64,000 nt of DNA from Catalinimonas alkaloidigena (lineage in GTDB: Bacteria > Bacteroidota > Bacteroidia > Cytophagales > Flexibacteraceae): assembly GCF_900100765.1 (NCBI RefSeq), contig NZ_FNFO01000008.1:62001-126000 (forward strand). Reading direction: 5' to 3'. Each line of letters begins with the position of its first letter. Within the stretch, counting starts at the first letter, position 1. A program made the position numbers and the translations under genes. Shown piece by piece: positions 25,287-34,978 of the stretch. Below the pieces are notes generated by a model. The model saw nothing but the letters and a program-made list of their open reading frames with translations. It had not been told where the DNA came from and searched no databases.

Positions 25287-25679
25287 TTACTCGGGCAGAC
25301 GCACGATGGCGTCAATTTCGACCTTGATGCCGTTGGCCATCGCGGCTTCGACGGTGGTGCGGGCCGGTTTCACACCCGTAAAATGTTCGGCGTAGACGGT
25401 ATTGTATCGGGGAAAGTCGTTGATGTCGGCCAGGTAGACCGTGCACTTCACCACGTCGTCGAGCGAGGCACCCGCCGCTTCACAGATCCGGCGGATGTTG
25501 TGGAGCGTCAGTCGCGTTTCTTCTTCGATGGTACCCAGCACAAATTTGCCTTGCGCGAAGTCGACGGCGGCCTGACCGCTGACGTAAAGCCAGCCGTCGA
25601 TTTTAACGCCGGCCGAGAAAGCGCCGGTCGCAAAGTTCGGGTCTGTTTTATCGGGGTGATGGATTTCTTCTTTTTGCAT
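25287..25679 (-). CDS. RidA/YjgF-family protein
   Basis: A 130-residue protein. YVSGQAAVD, LTLHNIRRICEAAGASLDDVVKCTVYLADINDFPRYNTVYAEHF and PARTTVEAAM are the RidA signature; the Arg of PARTT is the residue that binds the carboxylate of imine substrates. Members hydrolyse reactive enamines/imines, or act within amino-acid or aromatic degradation operons. It is the first gene of a pair with the 3-hydroxyacyl-CoA dehydrogenase gene. Confidence 0.92.
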   Translation of the reverse strand: MQKEEIHHPDKTDPNFATGAFSAGVKIDGWLYVSGQAAVDFAQGKFVLGTIEEETRLTLHNIRRICEAAGASLDDVVKCTVYLADINDFPRYNTVYAEHFTGVKPARTTVEAAMANGIKVEIDAIVRLPE

Positions 25680-26374
25680 AGGAAAAGGAAATTAGGAGCG
25701 TATGATGATGGAGCCTGTGCGCCGCATCACCTCTGGCGAACGGCGGCCCGACAAAGCTAGCCATTCGCACAGGACACGCAAGATTTCCAGGTTTATACGT
25801 AAACAGGTGTACCTCGCCTGCCCGCCAATTTGCACAACCGATTGCGCACCCCCGGAAGGAGGTTCTACCACGCCGCCGGAGAGGGAACGGGGAAAAATCA
25901 TTGAAAACGTAGAAGCAGAATTTTATTTTCCGTTACAATCGCTCCACAGACGCTGATTTTGAACAAGGCGGAAATTCCCGTCCCTAAAACACCACAAACA
26001 AGCTAAATACCAGTACATACATGAAAATACGACCTTCGTAGTATGCACAACGGCGTTCGTATAAATACACCATAGATTCACACACCACGCATTTAGTTTA
26101 GGCAAATAAAAAGTAAGCAAAAGCACTTTGTGCTTTCAGAAGGTTTGTTCAATATAGTGGCCGTCTTTACAGCAAAGTACTCCACCCTGCTTCCTGCTTA
26201 CTGATTCTCTCCTCGCCTGGTAGCGAGGAGTCGTATCGGCTTTCCTGCGACACAACCCACCCGCACAGGTTCGCTGTACCTACATCCCCACGCCGCGTCA
26301 AGTACCAGGCCTTCGGCATCGGAAGGCCGCTCAGGCAACCGCTCAGTTCGCATCCTAATCTATCCTATAATTCA
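25680..26374 (+). promoter_or_regulatory. Long upstream region of the susC operon
   Basis: About 700 nt without a credible gene, markedly AT-rich from 25920 to 26160. It holds a short operator-like palindrome AAAGCAC-TTT-GTGCTTT at 26120-26136 and two hairpins close to the gene, at 26209-26230 (8-bp arms CTCCTCGC) and 26308-26328 (7-bp arms GGCCTTC). No T-runs follow, so they are not terminators. I see no exact TAnnTTTG box. This is the likely control region of the SusCD locus. Confidence 0.4.
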
Positions 26375-29300
26375 ATGACAAGCAGTATGAGAAAACGTCT
26401 CTCCCTGTTCTCCCTGTTCTGGGGATTGTTTCTCTGCGGTCCTGTAGCCTGGGGGCAACGGACCGTCAGCGGAAAAATTACCGACGGCACTACGCAAGAA
26501 ACGCTGATTGGCGTCAGCGTCCTGGTCAAAGGCACGACCATCGGTACCATTAGCGACGCCACAGGCGCGTATACCCTCAACGTGCCCGCCGACGGCACCA
26601 CCCTGGTTTTTTCGTACATCGGCTACACGCCTCAGGACGTGGCGATCAACAACCGCTCGGTCATCGACGTGGCGCTCGAACCCGATGTGCAGGCACTGCA
26701 GGAAGTGGTGGTAACGGCGCTGGGCATCGAACGTGAGAGCAAGGCCCTTCCCTACGCGACGCAGTCGATCGGGCCACAGCAGCTCAACGAAGTGCGCGAC
26801 GCAAACGTGCTCAACACCCTCCAGGGGAAAATTGCCGGGGCATACATCACCCAGGGCTCCGGTGGGGTGGGAAGCGGATCGCGCATTGTGCTGCGCGGCA
26901 ACCGGTCCATCCAGGGCAGCAACAACGCCCTGATTGTGGTCGACGGGGTGCCGATCAACAACAGCACGTACCAGACCGCAACCAGTGACTTTGGAGGCGT
27001 GACGGGCAGCGATGGCGCCTCAAACATCAACCCCGACGACATCGAGTCGACGACGGTTCTGCGCGGGGCTTCGGCCGCGGCGCTCTACGGCAGCCAGGCC
27101 GCCAACGGTGTGATTCTGATCACGACCAAAAAAGGCCGGAGTGGTAAGATTTCGGTCGATGTCAACTCCGGAGTTACGCGCCAGACGGTCTTCGCCATCC
27201 CGCGCTTCCAGGATCAGTACGGACAGGGCGTCGGCGGCAACATCGTCCCGAACGAAGGCGCCAGCTGGGGTGCGCCCATGCAGGGGCAGAGCTTCACCAA
27301 CTACCTGGGCGAACAGGCCAGCTACTCGCCTCAGCCCGATAACGTGCGCGACTTTTTCCGGACGGCCTACAGCTTCAACAACTCGATCGGCGTGTCGGGC
27401 GGCTCGGAGAAAATGCAGACGTACCTGTCGTACACCAACAACGCGCTGCAAGGCGTGGTGCCGAAAAACGACATGAGCCGCCATACCATCAACCTGCGTC
27501 TGTCGAACCAGATCAGCGAAAAATTCTCGACCGACGCGAAGGTGACCTACATCCTGCAGGATATTTACGACAAGCCGCGCACCGGCGAAGAGAACGCGCC
27601 CGTCATCGACGTCTACCAGGCGCCGCGCAACGTGAGCATCGAAAACATGAAGCAGTACGCCATGCCCGATGCGTTTGGTATCCCAACGCCTACCCCTTGG
27701 CCGTCCACGCTCTCGTCGATCTACCAGAATCCTTACTGGATGATCCATCAGACGGCCATTAACCAGTCGCGCGACCGGATTACCGGTTTCCTGACCGCCA
27801 AGTACCAGATCACCAGCTGGCTGTCGTTGCAGGGGCGGGCCAACCTGGACAAGTATTTCGATAAGAACGAAGAAGAGTACTCGCAGGGCACTATTTTATG
27901 GACTTCCCGGCCGGGTGGTCGATTTTCGCGCAACAGCATTGTCATCACGCAGAAATGGTTCGATGCGATGTTGGCCGGAAGCAACAACCTCGGTGAACAG
28001 GTCCAGATCGATTACCGGATCGGTGCCATTTTGCAAGACAACCAGTATCAGAATACCGGGGCAGTGGCCAATGGGCTCAACATTCCCAACAAATTCAACT
28101 TGGCTTTTGGCACTCAGCAGACGCACAGCGATGTATACACTCATACACAAACTCAGTCGGTATTTGGGCAGACGACCATTGCCTTCCGAGACGCAATTTT
28201 CTTAGATGCCAGCTTAAGGAACGACTGGGCATCGACCCTACCTAGTCCATATGGATTCCAGTATCCATCCGTAGGGCTTTCTGCTGTCATTTCCGACTTG
28301 GTTTCGTTGCCCGAAGTGTGGTCGTTTTTCAAGCTAAATACGTCGTATGCAAGAGTAGGGAATGGTGGTGATCCCTATTTACTTTTCAACACTTACTCTT
28401 ATCAGCAAGGTGCCGGAGCAGGCTTCATTGCACGGGATGCCAGGCAGGCCATCGGCAACCTTCAACCGGAAATCACCCGTAGCCTGGAAATCGGCGGGGA
28501 CGTTCGGTTCATCAGCAACAGAATCGGCCTGACCTTCACGTACTATAAGACCAATTCACTTAACCAGTTATTGCTATTGGGACTGGCCCCCGCTTCAGGA
28601 TTCTCCGAGCAGTACATCAACGCCGGGAACATCCAGAACCAAGGCATTGAAGTAGTCGTCAACGGTACGCCGATCAACACCGCAAATTTCTCCTGGAACG
28701 TGACGTTCAACCTGGGACGGAACCGCAATAAGATTTTAGAACTGGCTGAGAATATTAACGAAAGGACGCTTGGTGGCAGCTATGCCCGCTCGGCTACGCC
28801 GATCGTTAGAGTAGGTGGGTCGTACGGCGACTTGCTGGCCGACGGATGGGCCACGGACGCAAACGGGCGATTCATCGTGTCCGATGCCGGGCTGCCCGTC
28901 GTTACGGAAGACCAGAAGATCATCGGCAATTTCAACCCCAAAATGACCCTGGGTCTGAGCAATACCTTCAACTACAAAGGTGTTTCGTTGCGTGTGCTAC
29001 TGGATGGTCGCGTAGGGGGCATTGCGGTTTCGGGGACAGAGATGAACCTGGCGTTCAGCGGCGTGACTGAAGAAACCGCCCAAATGCGCGAAGGCGGCTG
29101 GGTGCTCGATGCCGTAACCGCTTCCGGCGAGGAGAATACCACGGCCATCAACGCCGAAGCGTTCTGGACCAGCGCCAGCGTCACCGGCAAACGGTACGGT
29201 TCCGGTGAGTTCTTTGCCTACGACGCTACGAACTTCCGCGTACGCGAAGTGTCGCTGGGGTACGACCTCCCGCTCCCTGTAAACACATTTATCAAGGGCG

Positions 29301-29497
29301 CGAAACTTTCGTTTGTGGCCCGTAACCTGTTCTGGCTCTACCGGGGCAGCTCGATTCTCGACATTCCGGGACTGGGCAAACGCAAGATGTGGTTCGACCC
29401 GGACATGAACTTGGGGAACAGCAACTTCCAGGGCATCGAGTACGGCACCCTACCGTCGACCCGCGACCTCGGTTTAAACCTGAAGCTCTCGTTTTAA
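26375..29497 (+). CDS. SusC/RagA-type TonB-dependent outer-membrane transporter
   Basis: A 1040-residue outer-membrane protein. A signal peptide (to about residue 27) precedes a CarboxypepD_reg-like domain (~28-105, TVSGKITDG to IDVALEP), a plug domain with LQEVVVTALGIERESKALPYATQSI and RGNRSIQGSNNALIVVDGVPI, and the 22-stranded barrel ending LGLNLKLSF. It imports nutrients bound by the SusD partner encoded next, powered by TonB. An ATG four codons downstream is also possible. Codons in 28100-28620 are visibly more AT-rich than in the rest of the gene. Confidence 0.96.
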   Translation: MTSSMRKRLSLFSLFWGLFLCGPVAWGQRTVSGKITDGTTQETLIGVSVLVKGTTIGTISDATGAYTLNVPADGTTLVFSYIGYTPQDVAINNRSVIDVALEPDVQALQEVVVTALGIERESKALPYATQSIGPQQLNEVRDANVLNTLQGKIAGAYITQGSGGVGSGSRIVLRGNRSIQGSNNALIVVDGVPINNSTYQTATSDFGGVTGSDGASNINPDDIESTTVLRGASAAALYGSQAANGVILITTKKGRSGKISVDVNSGVTRQTVFAIPRFQDQYGQGVGGNIVPNEGASWGAPMQGQSFTNYLGEQASYSPQPDNVRDFFRTAYSFNNSIGVSGGSEKMQTYLSYTNNALQGVVPKNDMSRHTINLRLSNQISEKFSTDAKVTYILQDIYDKPRTGEENAPVIDVYQAPRNVSIENMKQYAMPDAFGIPTPTPWPSTLSSIYQNPYWMIHQTAINQSRDRITGFLTAKYQITSWLSLQGRANLDKYFDKNEEEYSQGTILWTSRPGGRFSRNSIVITQKWFDAMLAGSNNLGEQVQIDYRIGAILQDNQYQNTGAVANGLNIPNKFNLAFGTQQTHSDVYTHTQTQSVFGQTTIAFRDAIFLDASLRNDWASTLPSPYGFQYPSVGLSAVISDLVSLPEVWSFFKLNTSYARVGNGGDPYLLFNTYSYQQGAGAGFIARDARQAIGNLQPEITRSLEIGGDVRFISNRIGLTFTYYKTNSLNQLLLLGLAPASGFSEQYINAGNIQNQGIEVVVNGTPINTANFSWNVTFNLGRNRNKILELAENINERTLGGSYARSATPIVRVGGSYGDLLADGWATDANGRFIVSDAGLPVVTEDQKIIGNFNPKMTLGLSNTFNYKGVSLRVLLDGRVGGIAVSGTEMNLAFSGVTEETAQMREGGWVLDAVTASGEENTTAINAEAFWTSASVTGKRYGSGEFFAYDATNFRVREVSLGYDLPLPVNTFIKGAKLSFVARNLFWLYRGSSILDIPGLGKRKMWFDPDMNLGNSNFQGIEYGTLPSTRDLGLNLKLSF

Positions 29498-29527
29498 GGC
29501 CACTTTTCACGCATGCATTTTCTACAC

Positions 29528-31084
29528 ATGAACTACAGTCAATCTATACAACATAGCCGGGTGGCCTTATCGCTATGGATCGCCGCCCTTCTGCTGATCG
29601 GAGCCTGTACCTCCAACTTCGACGAAGTCAACACGGATCAGACCAAAATTTCCGTTATCGGTCCGGCTGAAATTCCGTATCTATTCGCCAAAGCTCAATC
29701 GTCGGCCGCACTGCCGGGCGGGAATTACCAGGTCGGGCAGAACTTGTTTTCCGATCAATACGCCCAGTATTTTGCCTGCGTCGCGACTTACTTTCCTTCG
29801 GATCGTTACGTGATTCGGATGGACTGGCTGGCGACACCCTGGAGTGTGATTTATACCCAGACGGTACCGCAACTGAAAACCATTTTCGAACAGACGGAGC
29901 CTTCGTCGACCGAGTACGCGCTGGCGCAAATCTGGTGGGTCTGGTCGTTCCACCGCGTGACCGATTACTACGGTCCGATTCCCTACTTCCAGGCGGGCAT
30001 TCCGGCCACTTCGGTGCCGTACGATCCACAGGACCAGATTTACGACGACTTCTTCAAAAAGCTGGACTCAGCCGTGACCGTGCTGGAAAGCCAGTCAGGA
30101 GCCGAGCCGTACGGAAGCTTCGACCTGATTTATGGGGGTGACGTGAGCAAATGGATCAAATTTGCCAATACCCTGCGGTTGCGCCTGGCCATGCGCGTGT
30201 CGGGTGTAGACCCGTCGCGAGCGCAAACCGAGGCCGAAGCGGCCGTAGCCGGAGGCGTGCTGATGAGCAGTCCCGACGACGACGCGCTGTTGCAGCGTGG
30301 TGGGGTGAACGGTGACGATAACGCACTATCGCTGATGCAGTGGAATGAATTTCGCATGAGCGCCGCGATGGAGTCAGTTCTGAAGGGATACGAAGACCCA
30401 CGGCTGGAAGAGTACTTTGACCCCTCTACCGTTACCGGCGACTACGAAGGGTTGCGCAACGGCCTGACCTCCGCCCAATTGTCGGATGAAAAGAACACGG
30501 CGGCTTACAACTCCCTGCACAACAGTGCGCGCTGGAACAGCTCCAATTTGGACGAGTCTCAAAACATCATGGCAACCGCCGAGGCGTATTTCCTGCGCGC
30601 GGAAGGTGCGCTCAACGGCTGGAACATGGGCGAGGATGCAAAGACGTTGTACAACAAAGGCATCGAAGCCTCGATGCTGCAATGGGGCATTACCGATCCG
30701 GTACTGATTGCGGCCTACCAAAACAGCACGGCGACGCCCATCGCGCCGCAGGACTTCCTCGACTCTCCGCCCATGGCCGATATTCCGGTGATATTCGCCG
30801 AAGACGAAGCCACGCAACGGGAGCAGATCGGCACCCAAAAATGGCTGGCGATGTACCCCGATGGCTTCGAAGGCTGGGCAGAGTTCCGGCGCACCGGGTA
30901 TCCTACTCTCTATCCGGTCGTGAATTCGGACAACCCGGACATTGCCGCCGGAGAAATTCTGCGCCGCATTCCGTTCCTGGACCTGGAAGAGCAGACGAAC
31001 GGCGATGCCGTCGACGCGGCGGTACAATTGCTGGACGGGCCGGATGTGGTCACGACGCCGCTGTGGTGGGACCCGCACAAATAG
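29528..31084 (+). CDS. SusD/RagB-family nutrient-binding lipoprotein
   Basis: A 518-residue lipoprotein (signal to LLIGAC, read from ATG 29528; a start at 29513 would add MHFLH). CTSNFDEVNTDQTK is the usual beginning and YPDGFEGWAEFRRTGYPTLYP the usual end of the SusD-like group 2 (PF12771-type). It forms the lid on SusC and selects the ligand. It starts 30 nt after SusC. The ligand is unknown, but SusD-like group 2 pairs are often linked to peptide- or small-molecule uptake as well as glycans. Confidence 0.93.
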   Translation: MNYSQSIQHSRVALSLWIAALLLIGACTSNFDEVNTDQTKISVIGPAEIPYLFAKAQSSAALPGGNYQVGQNLFSDQYAQYFACVATYFPSDRYVIRMDWLATPWSVIYTQTVPQLKTIFEQTEPSSTEYALAQIWWVWSFHRVTDYYGPIPYFQAGIPATSVPYDPQDQIYDDFFKKLDSAVTVLESQSGAEPYGSFDLIYGGDVSKWIKFANTLRLRLAMRVSGVDPSRAQTEAEAAVAGGVLMSSPDDDALLQRGGVNGDDNALSLMQWNEFRMSAAMESVLKGYEDPRLEEYFDPSTVTGDYEGLRNGLTSAQLSDEKNTAAYNSLHNSARWNSSNLDESQNIMATAEAYFLRAEGALNGWNMGEDAKTLYNKGIEASMLQWGITDPVLIAAYQNSTATPIAPQDFLDSPPMADIPVIFAEDEATQREQIGTQKWLAMYPDGFEGWAEFRRTGYPTLYPVVNSDNPDIAAGEILRRIPFLDLEEQTNGDAVDAAVQLLDGPDVVTTPLWWDPHK

Positions 31085-31149
31085 GCGAACGGCCGGGCGG
31101 CTTACGCGTCTTTGACGTTTAGCTTATTTTTTTATTCCTTGATCTTTCT

Positions 31150-31193
31150 ACACCGTCCGTACCTGCTAGGTTGCTTGTGGGTCCGGACGGTGT
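31150..31193. repeat. Inverted repeat between susD and the ASPIC/UnbV gene
   Basis: Arms ACACCGTCCG and CGGACGGTGT (10 bp, perfect) across a 24-nt loop, ending 13 nt before the ATG at 31207. The sequence after it is CTATTTG, so it is at best a weak terminator. It could attenuate or stabilise the mRNA. Confidence 0.6.
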
Positions 31194-31206
31194 CTATTTG
31201 AGTTGT

Positions 31207-34200
31207 ATGATGAAACGTTGCTTTTGGGGAAGTTGGGTCGCGCTGGCCGGGAGCCTGGCCGGATGCAGCTCGCCCTCTGCCCCTCACGAAGAAAAAACGG
31301 ACCCTCTGTTTGTCGAACAAGCGCCGAAAGCGACCGGCGTCACGTTCGCGAACCGGGTGGTGCAGGAAGGGGACAACAACGTGCTCAGCTACCCCTACTT
31401 TTTTAACGGTGGTGGGGTTGCCGTCGGCGATCTGAATAACGACGGACTACCCGACCTTTATTTCACCGGTAATCAGGTCCCGAACCGCCTGTACCTCAAC
31501 AAGGGTAATTTTGAATTTGAAGACATTACCGAGCGGGCGGGCGTGGTCGTGCCCGAGGGCTGGAAGACGGGCGTTACGCTGGCCGATGTGAACGGCGACG
31601 GCTGGCTCGATCTGTACGTGTGTCGGTCGGCGGTGGGCGATCCGACGCTGCGCCGCAACCTGCTGTTTATTAATAATCAAGACCTTACCTTCACCGAACG
31701 CGCCGCCGACTTCGGTCTGGCCGACGAAGGCTATTCGACGCACGCGGCCTTTTTCGATTACGACCACGACGGCGACCTGGACCTGTTCGTGCTGAACCAC
31801 TCGCTGCCCAAGTACGCGGGCTTCAGCAAACTGATGGCGACCTACAAACAGGAAACCAATCCGCGCTTTGCCAGTCAACTGTACCGGAACGACGGCGGAG
31901 CGTTTACGAACGTGACGGAAGCGGCGGGCATCACCGGCAACGTCCTGAGCTTTGGGCTGGGCCTGGCGGTGGCGGACCTGAACGACGACGGCTGGCAGGA
32001 CGTGTACGTCTCGAACGATTTCAACGAGGAAGATTACCTGTTTCTGAACCAGCAGAACGGCACCTTTCGGAACGTGCTGCGCGACGCGATGGGCCACACC
32101 TCCCTCTTTTCGATGGGTTCCGATGTCGCCGATATCAACAACGACGGGCGACCCGATCTGCTGACGCTCGACATGCTGCCGGAAACCAACGAGCGCATCA
32201 AACTTTCGTCAGGCGACGATAACTTCGACAAGTACCGCCAGCTTCTGCGCGCCGACTTCCATCCGCAGACGATGCGCAACATGCTGCAACTGAATCAGGG
32301 TGTGCAGCCGTCGGGCGTGCCGCTGTTTGCGGAAGTAGGGCAACTGGCTGGTATCTCGAACACCGACTGGAGCTGGGCCGCGCTGTTCGCCGACTTCGAC
32401 GGTGACGGCTGGAAAGACCTGTTCATCTCGAATGGCTACGACAAGGACTACACCAACATGCAGTTCCTCAAGTACATGGTCGACGAGCGCGTGAAGGCGC
32501 AACGCACCGGACAGCAGCCCACCATGCAGCAGATTCTCGACAGCATTCCGTCCATTCAGGTGGGCAATTACCTGTTTCGGAACACAGGCCCGGAGCTGGG
32601 CTTCGCCAAAGTCTCGCAGGAATGGGGCATCGACCGCGCGTTCAAATCGAACGGTGCCGCCTACGCCGACCTGGATGAAGATGGCGACCTGGATCTGATC
32701 ATCAACACGCTCAACGAGCCGGCCGTCCTGTACCGGAACCAGGCTGTGGAGCAGCAACGTGCTCGGTTCCTGCGCATCGACCTCCGCGAAAAAAATGAGG
32801 GCCAGCCACTCGTCGGCACGAAGGTGTGGGTCCATCAGGGAGAACGGACACAATTTCAGGAGTTTTCGCCGGTGCGGGGTTACCAGTCCTGCATGGACGT
32901 ACCGTTGAGCTTCGGCCTCGGTGCGGACTCAACCGTCGATTCCGTGCGCGTAGTCTATCCCGACGCCCGAATGCAGGTGTTCCGGCCGGTTGATCCGCAG
33001 CGATTGCTCGCCCCCGATTACCAGGAAGCGACCCAGCGCTACACGCCTCCGGTCCCGACCTTTCCCCTTTTCACGACCGAAACGCTTGGGGGCTGGACCC
33101 ACACGCCGGTCGACACCAACGATTTCAAACGGCAGTTGCTGCTACCCTATCAGTTTTCCTATTCGGGTCCCCGGCTGGCGGTCGGTGACATCGACGGCGA
33201 CGGTCGCAACGATTTTTACGCCTGCGGGGCGAAAGACCAACCCGGTGCGCTGTGGCAACAGCAGGCGAACGGCAGCTTCCAGCATCTGTCAATTCCGGCA
33301 TGGGAAGCCGACCGCGCCAGTCAGGACGAAGACGCCCTCTTTTTCGACGCCGATGGCGATGGCGACCTCGATTTGTACGTGGTGAGTGGCGGCTACGGCT
33401 TTGCGCCGGGCGATCCGGCGCTGCACGATCGCCTCTACCTGAACGACGGGAGCGGACAGTTCACAAAAGCTTCTGACGCGCTACCCACCGAAACCGATGC
33501 GGGCTCGTGTGTCGCTACGCTCGACCTGAACGGTGACGGCGCGCTCGACTTGTTCGTCGGGAATCGGTTTGTGCCGGGACAGTACCCAATTCCGGCAGCC
33601 AGCCAGTTTCTGCTAAACGACGGGCGGGGCCATTTCACGGCCACCGCGAAAGACCTCGGCATGGTGTGCGACGCCCAACCGGCCGATGTGAACGGCGACG
33701 GAAAACCGGACCTGATCGTGGTGGGGGAATGGACACCGATCCGCATCTTTCTAAGTCAAGGCGATCAAGTGTCGGAGCAACCGCAGGAGCTTCCGGAAAC
33801 GCAAGGCTGGTGGAACTGCGTTCTCGCCGAGGACTTTGATCAGGACGGCGACATAGACCTGATCGTCGGGAATTATGGGCAGAACGCGCAGTTTCAGGCG
33901 TCGTCGGAACGGCCGGTGACGCTCACCTACGCCGACTTCGACGACAACGGGCAGGTCGATCCGTTTTTGAACTACTTCGTGGGTGAGCAAACCTATCCGT
34001 TTGCCAGTCGCGACGAAGCACTGGGACAAATCAACGGTCTGAAAAAGAAATACCTCAATTATACGTCGTACGCGAACACGACACTACCCAAAATGTTTTC
34101 GGAGCAAGAACTGGCCGGTGCCACTACGCTGGAGGCAAATGAACTCCGTACGCTTTACTTCGAAAACCAGGGTGGACAATTCATCAAGCGCGCCCTGCCG

Positions 34201-34497
34201 GTGGAATTGCAGTTCTCTCCCGTTTTCGCCTTACTCGCTTTCGATTACGATCAGGATGGCGACCTCGACCTACTGGCGGGGGGCAACATCACCCAGGCGC
34301 GGGTACGGGTCGGTCCGACAGACGCGAACCACGTACAATTGTTTCAGAATCAGGACGGAGCATTTACCTACCAAGGAACGTTAGGCCTCACCGGCGACGT
34401 CCGCGACGTGCAGGCGCTTGATGCGGAACGCGTGCTGATCGGTGTGAACGGCGGGCCGCTGCGCGTAGCAAAGGTGCTCCGGCAAGAGTCGCTATAA
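31207..34497 (+). CDS. FG-GAP/VCBS-repeat lipoprotein with ASPIC/UnbV domain
   Basis: A 1096-residue lipoprotein (signal MMKRCFWGSWVALAGSLAGC; the longer frame starting at 31171 is rejected because it breaks the signal). At least 14 calcium-binding DxDxDGxxD-type loops form two beta-propeller halves, such as DVNGDGWLDLYV and DIDGDGRNDFY. Between them, around residues 520-590, is an ASPIC/UnbV domain (VPLSFGLGADSTVDSVRVVYPD). In Bacteroidota such proteins often sit beside SusCD pairs, as here. Role: surface-exposed binding or assembly; no enzyme motif seen. Confidence 0.93.
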   Translation: MMKRCFWGSWVALAGSLAGCSSPSAPHEEKTDPLFVEQAPKATGVTFANRVVQEGDNNVLSYPYFFNGGGVAVGDLNNDGLPDLYFTGNQVPNRLYLNKGNFEFEDITERAGVVVPEGWKTGVTLADVNGDGWLDLYVCRSAVGDPTLRRNLLFINNQDLTFTERAADFGLADEGYSTHAAFFDYDHDGDLDLFVLNHSLPKYAGFSKLMATYKQETNPRFASQLYRNDGGAFTNVTEAAGITGNVLSFGLGLAVADLNDDGWQDVYVSNDFNEEDYLFLNQQNGTFRNVLRDAMGHTSLFSMGSDVADINNDGRPDLLTLDMLPETNERIKLSSGDDNFDKYRQLLRADFHPQTMRNMLQLNQGVQPSGVPLFAEVGQLAGISNTDWSWAALFADFDGDGWKDLFISNGYDKDYTNMQFLKYMVDERVKAQRTGQQPTMQQILDSIPSIQVGNYLFRNTGPELGFAKVSQEWGIDRAFKSNGAAYADLDEDGDLDLIINTLNEPAVLYRNQAVEQQRARFLRIDLREKNEGQPLVGTKVWVHQGERTQFQEFSPVRGYQSCMDVPLSFGLGADSTVDSVRVVYPDARMQVFRPVDPQRLLAPDYQEATQRYTPPVPTFPLFTTETLGGWTHTPVDTNDFKRQLLLPYQFSYSGPRLAVGDIDGDGRNDFYACGAKDQPGALWQQQANGSFQHLSIPAWEADRASQDEDALFFDADGDGDLDLYVVSGGYGFAPGDPALHDRLYLNDGSGQFTKASDALPTETDAGSCVATLDLNGDGALDLFVGNRFVPGQYPIPAASQFLLNDGRGHFTATAKDLGMVCDAQPADVNGDGKPDLIVVGEWTPIRIFLSQGDQVSEQPQELPETQGWWNCVLAEDFDQDGDIDLIVGNYGQNAQFQASSERPVTLTYADFDDNGQVDPFLNYFVGEQTYPFASRDEALGQINGLKKKYLNYTSYANTTLPKMFSEQELAGATTLEANELRTLYFENQGGQFIKRALPVELQFSPVFALLAFDYDQDGDLDLLAGGNITQARVRVGPTDANHVQLFQNQDGAFTYQGTLGLTGDVRDVQALDAERVLIGVNGGPLRVAKVLRQESL

Positions 34498-34502
34498 AAA
34501 AC

Positions 34503-34874
34503 CTACCGCACGTCGCGCCCGAACGGCGTCAGGCTGAAAGCCGCCAGTTTCATGTGCTGCTTGGCGAAAGGAAGTCCGATGATGGTGATGGCGCAGATGA
34601 CCGCGAAGATGAGGTGCGTGATGGCGATCCAGAAGCCACCGAAGACGAGCCACAGTACGTTCATCGTCACGGACAGACAGCCGGAGGCGCTTTCCCGCAC
34701 GACCACGTCTTTCCCGAACGGCACCAACGCCACTAGCGCCAACCGGAACACCTGCAAGCCGAAGGGAATGCCGACGATGGTCAGGCACAGCAGCACCCCG
34801 CCGATCAGGTATTCCAAAAACAGAAAAATGCCACCGCCCAGGATGATCCACAGAACATTACCGATTGCGCTCAT
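34503..34874 (-). CDS. YccF-domain membrane protein
   Basis: A 123-residue inner-membrane protein carrying two tandem YccF domains: NVLWIILGGGIFLFLEYLIGG with TIVGIPFGLQVFRL, then NVLWLVFGGFWIAITHL with TIIGLPFAKQHMKL. Function is unknown; in other bacteria YccF is a small conserved inner-membrane protein. Its stop lies 5 nt from the end of the convergent ASPIC/UnbV gene. Confidence 0.92.
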   Translation of the reverse strand: MSAIGNVLWIILGGGIFLFLEYLIGGVLLCLTIVGIPFGLQVFRLALVALVPFGKDVVVRESASGCLSVTMNVLWLVFGGFWIAITHLIFAVICAITIIGLPFAKQHMKLAAFSLTPFGRDVR

Positions 34875-34978
34875 AGTGCAATTGTATGGAGTTGAGATGC
34901 CGTAAGATAAAGGAAAAGCGAGATCCCTGAACCCATCCGCCTGTCCTGCGTAGTTATTATCGCTAAACTTTTTGATCT

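Noticed and set aside
26209-26328. Hairpins before susC as terminators
   Set aside because: No T-run follows either stem.
31171-31206. Extended N-terminus of the ASPIC/UnbV protein from a TTG at 31171
   Set aside because: It would put 12 extra residues before a complete lipoprotein signal and overlap an inverted repeat.
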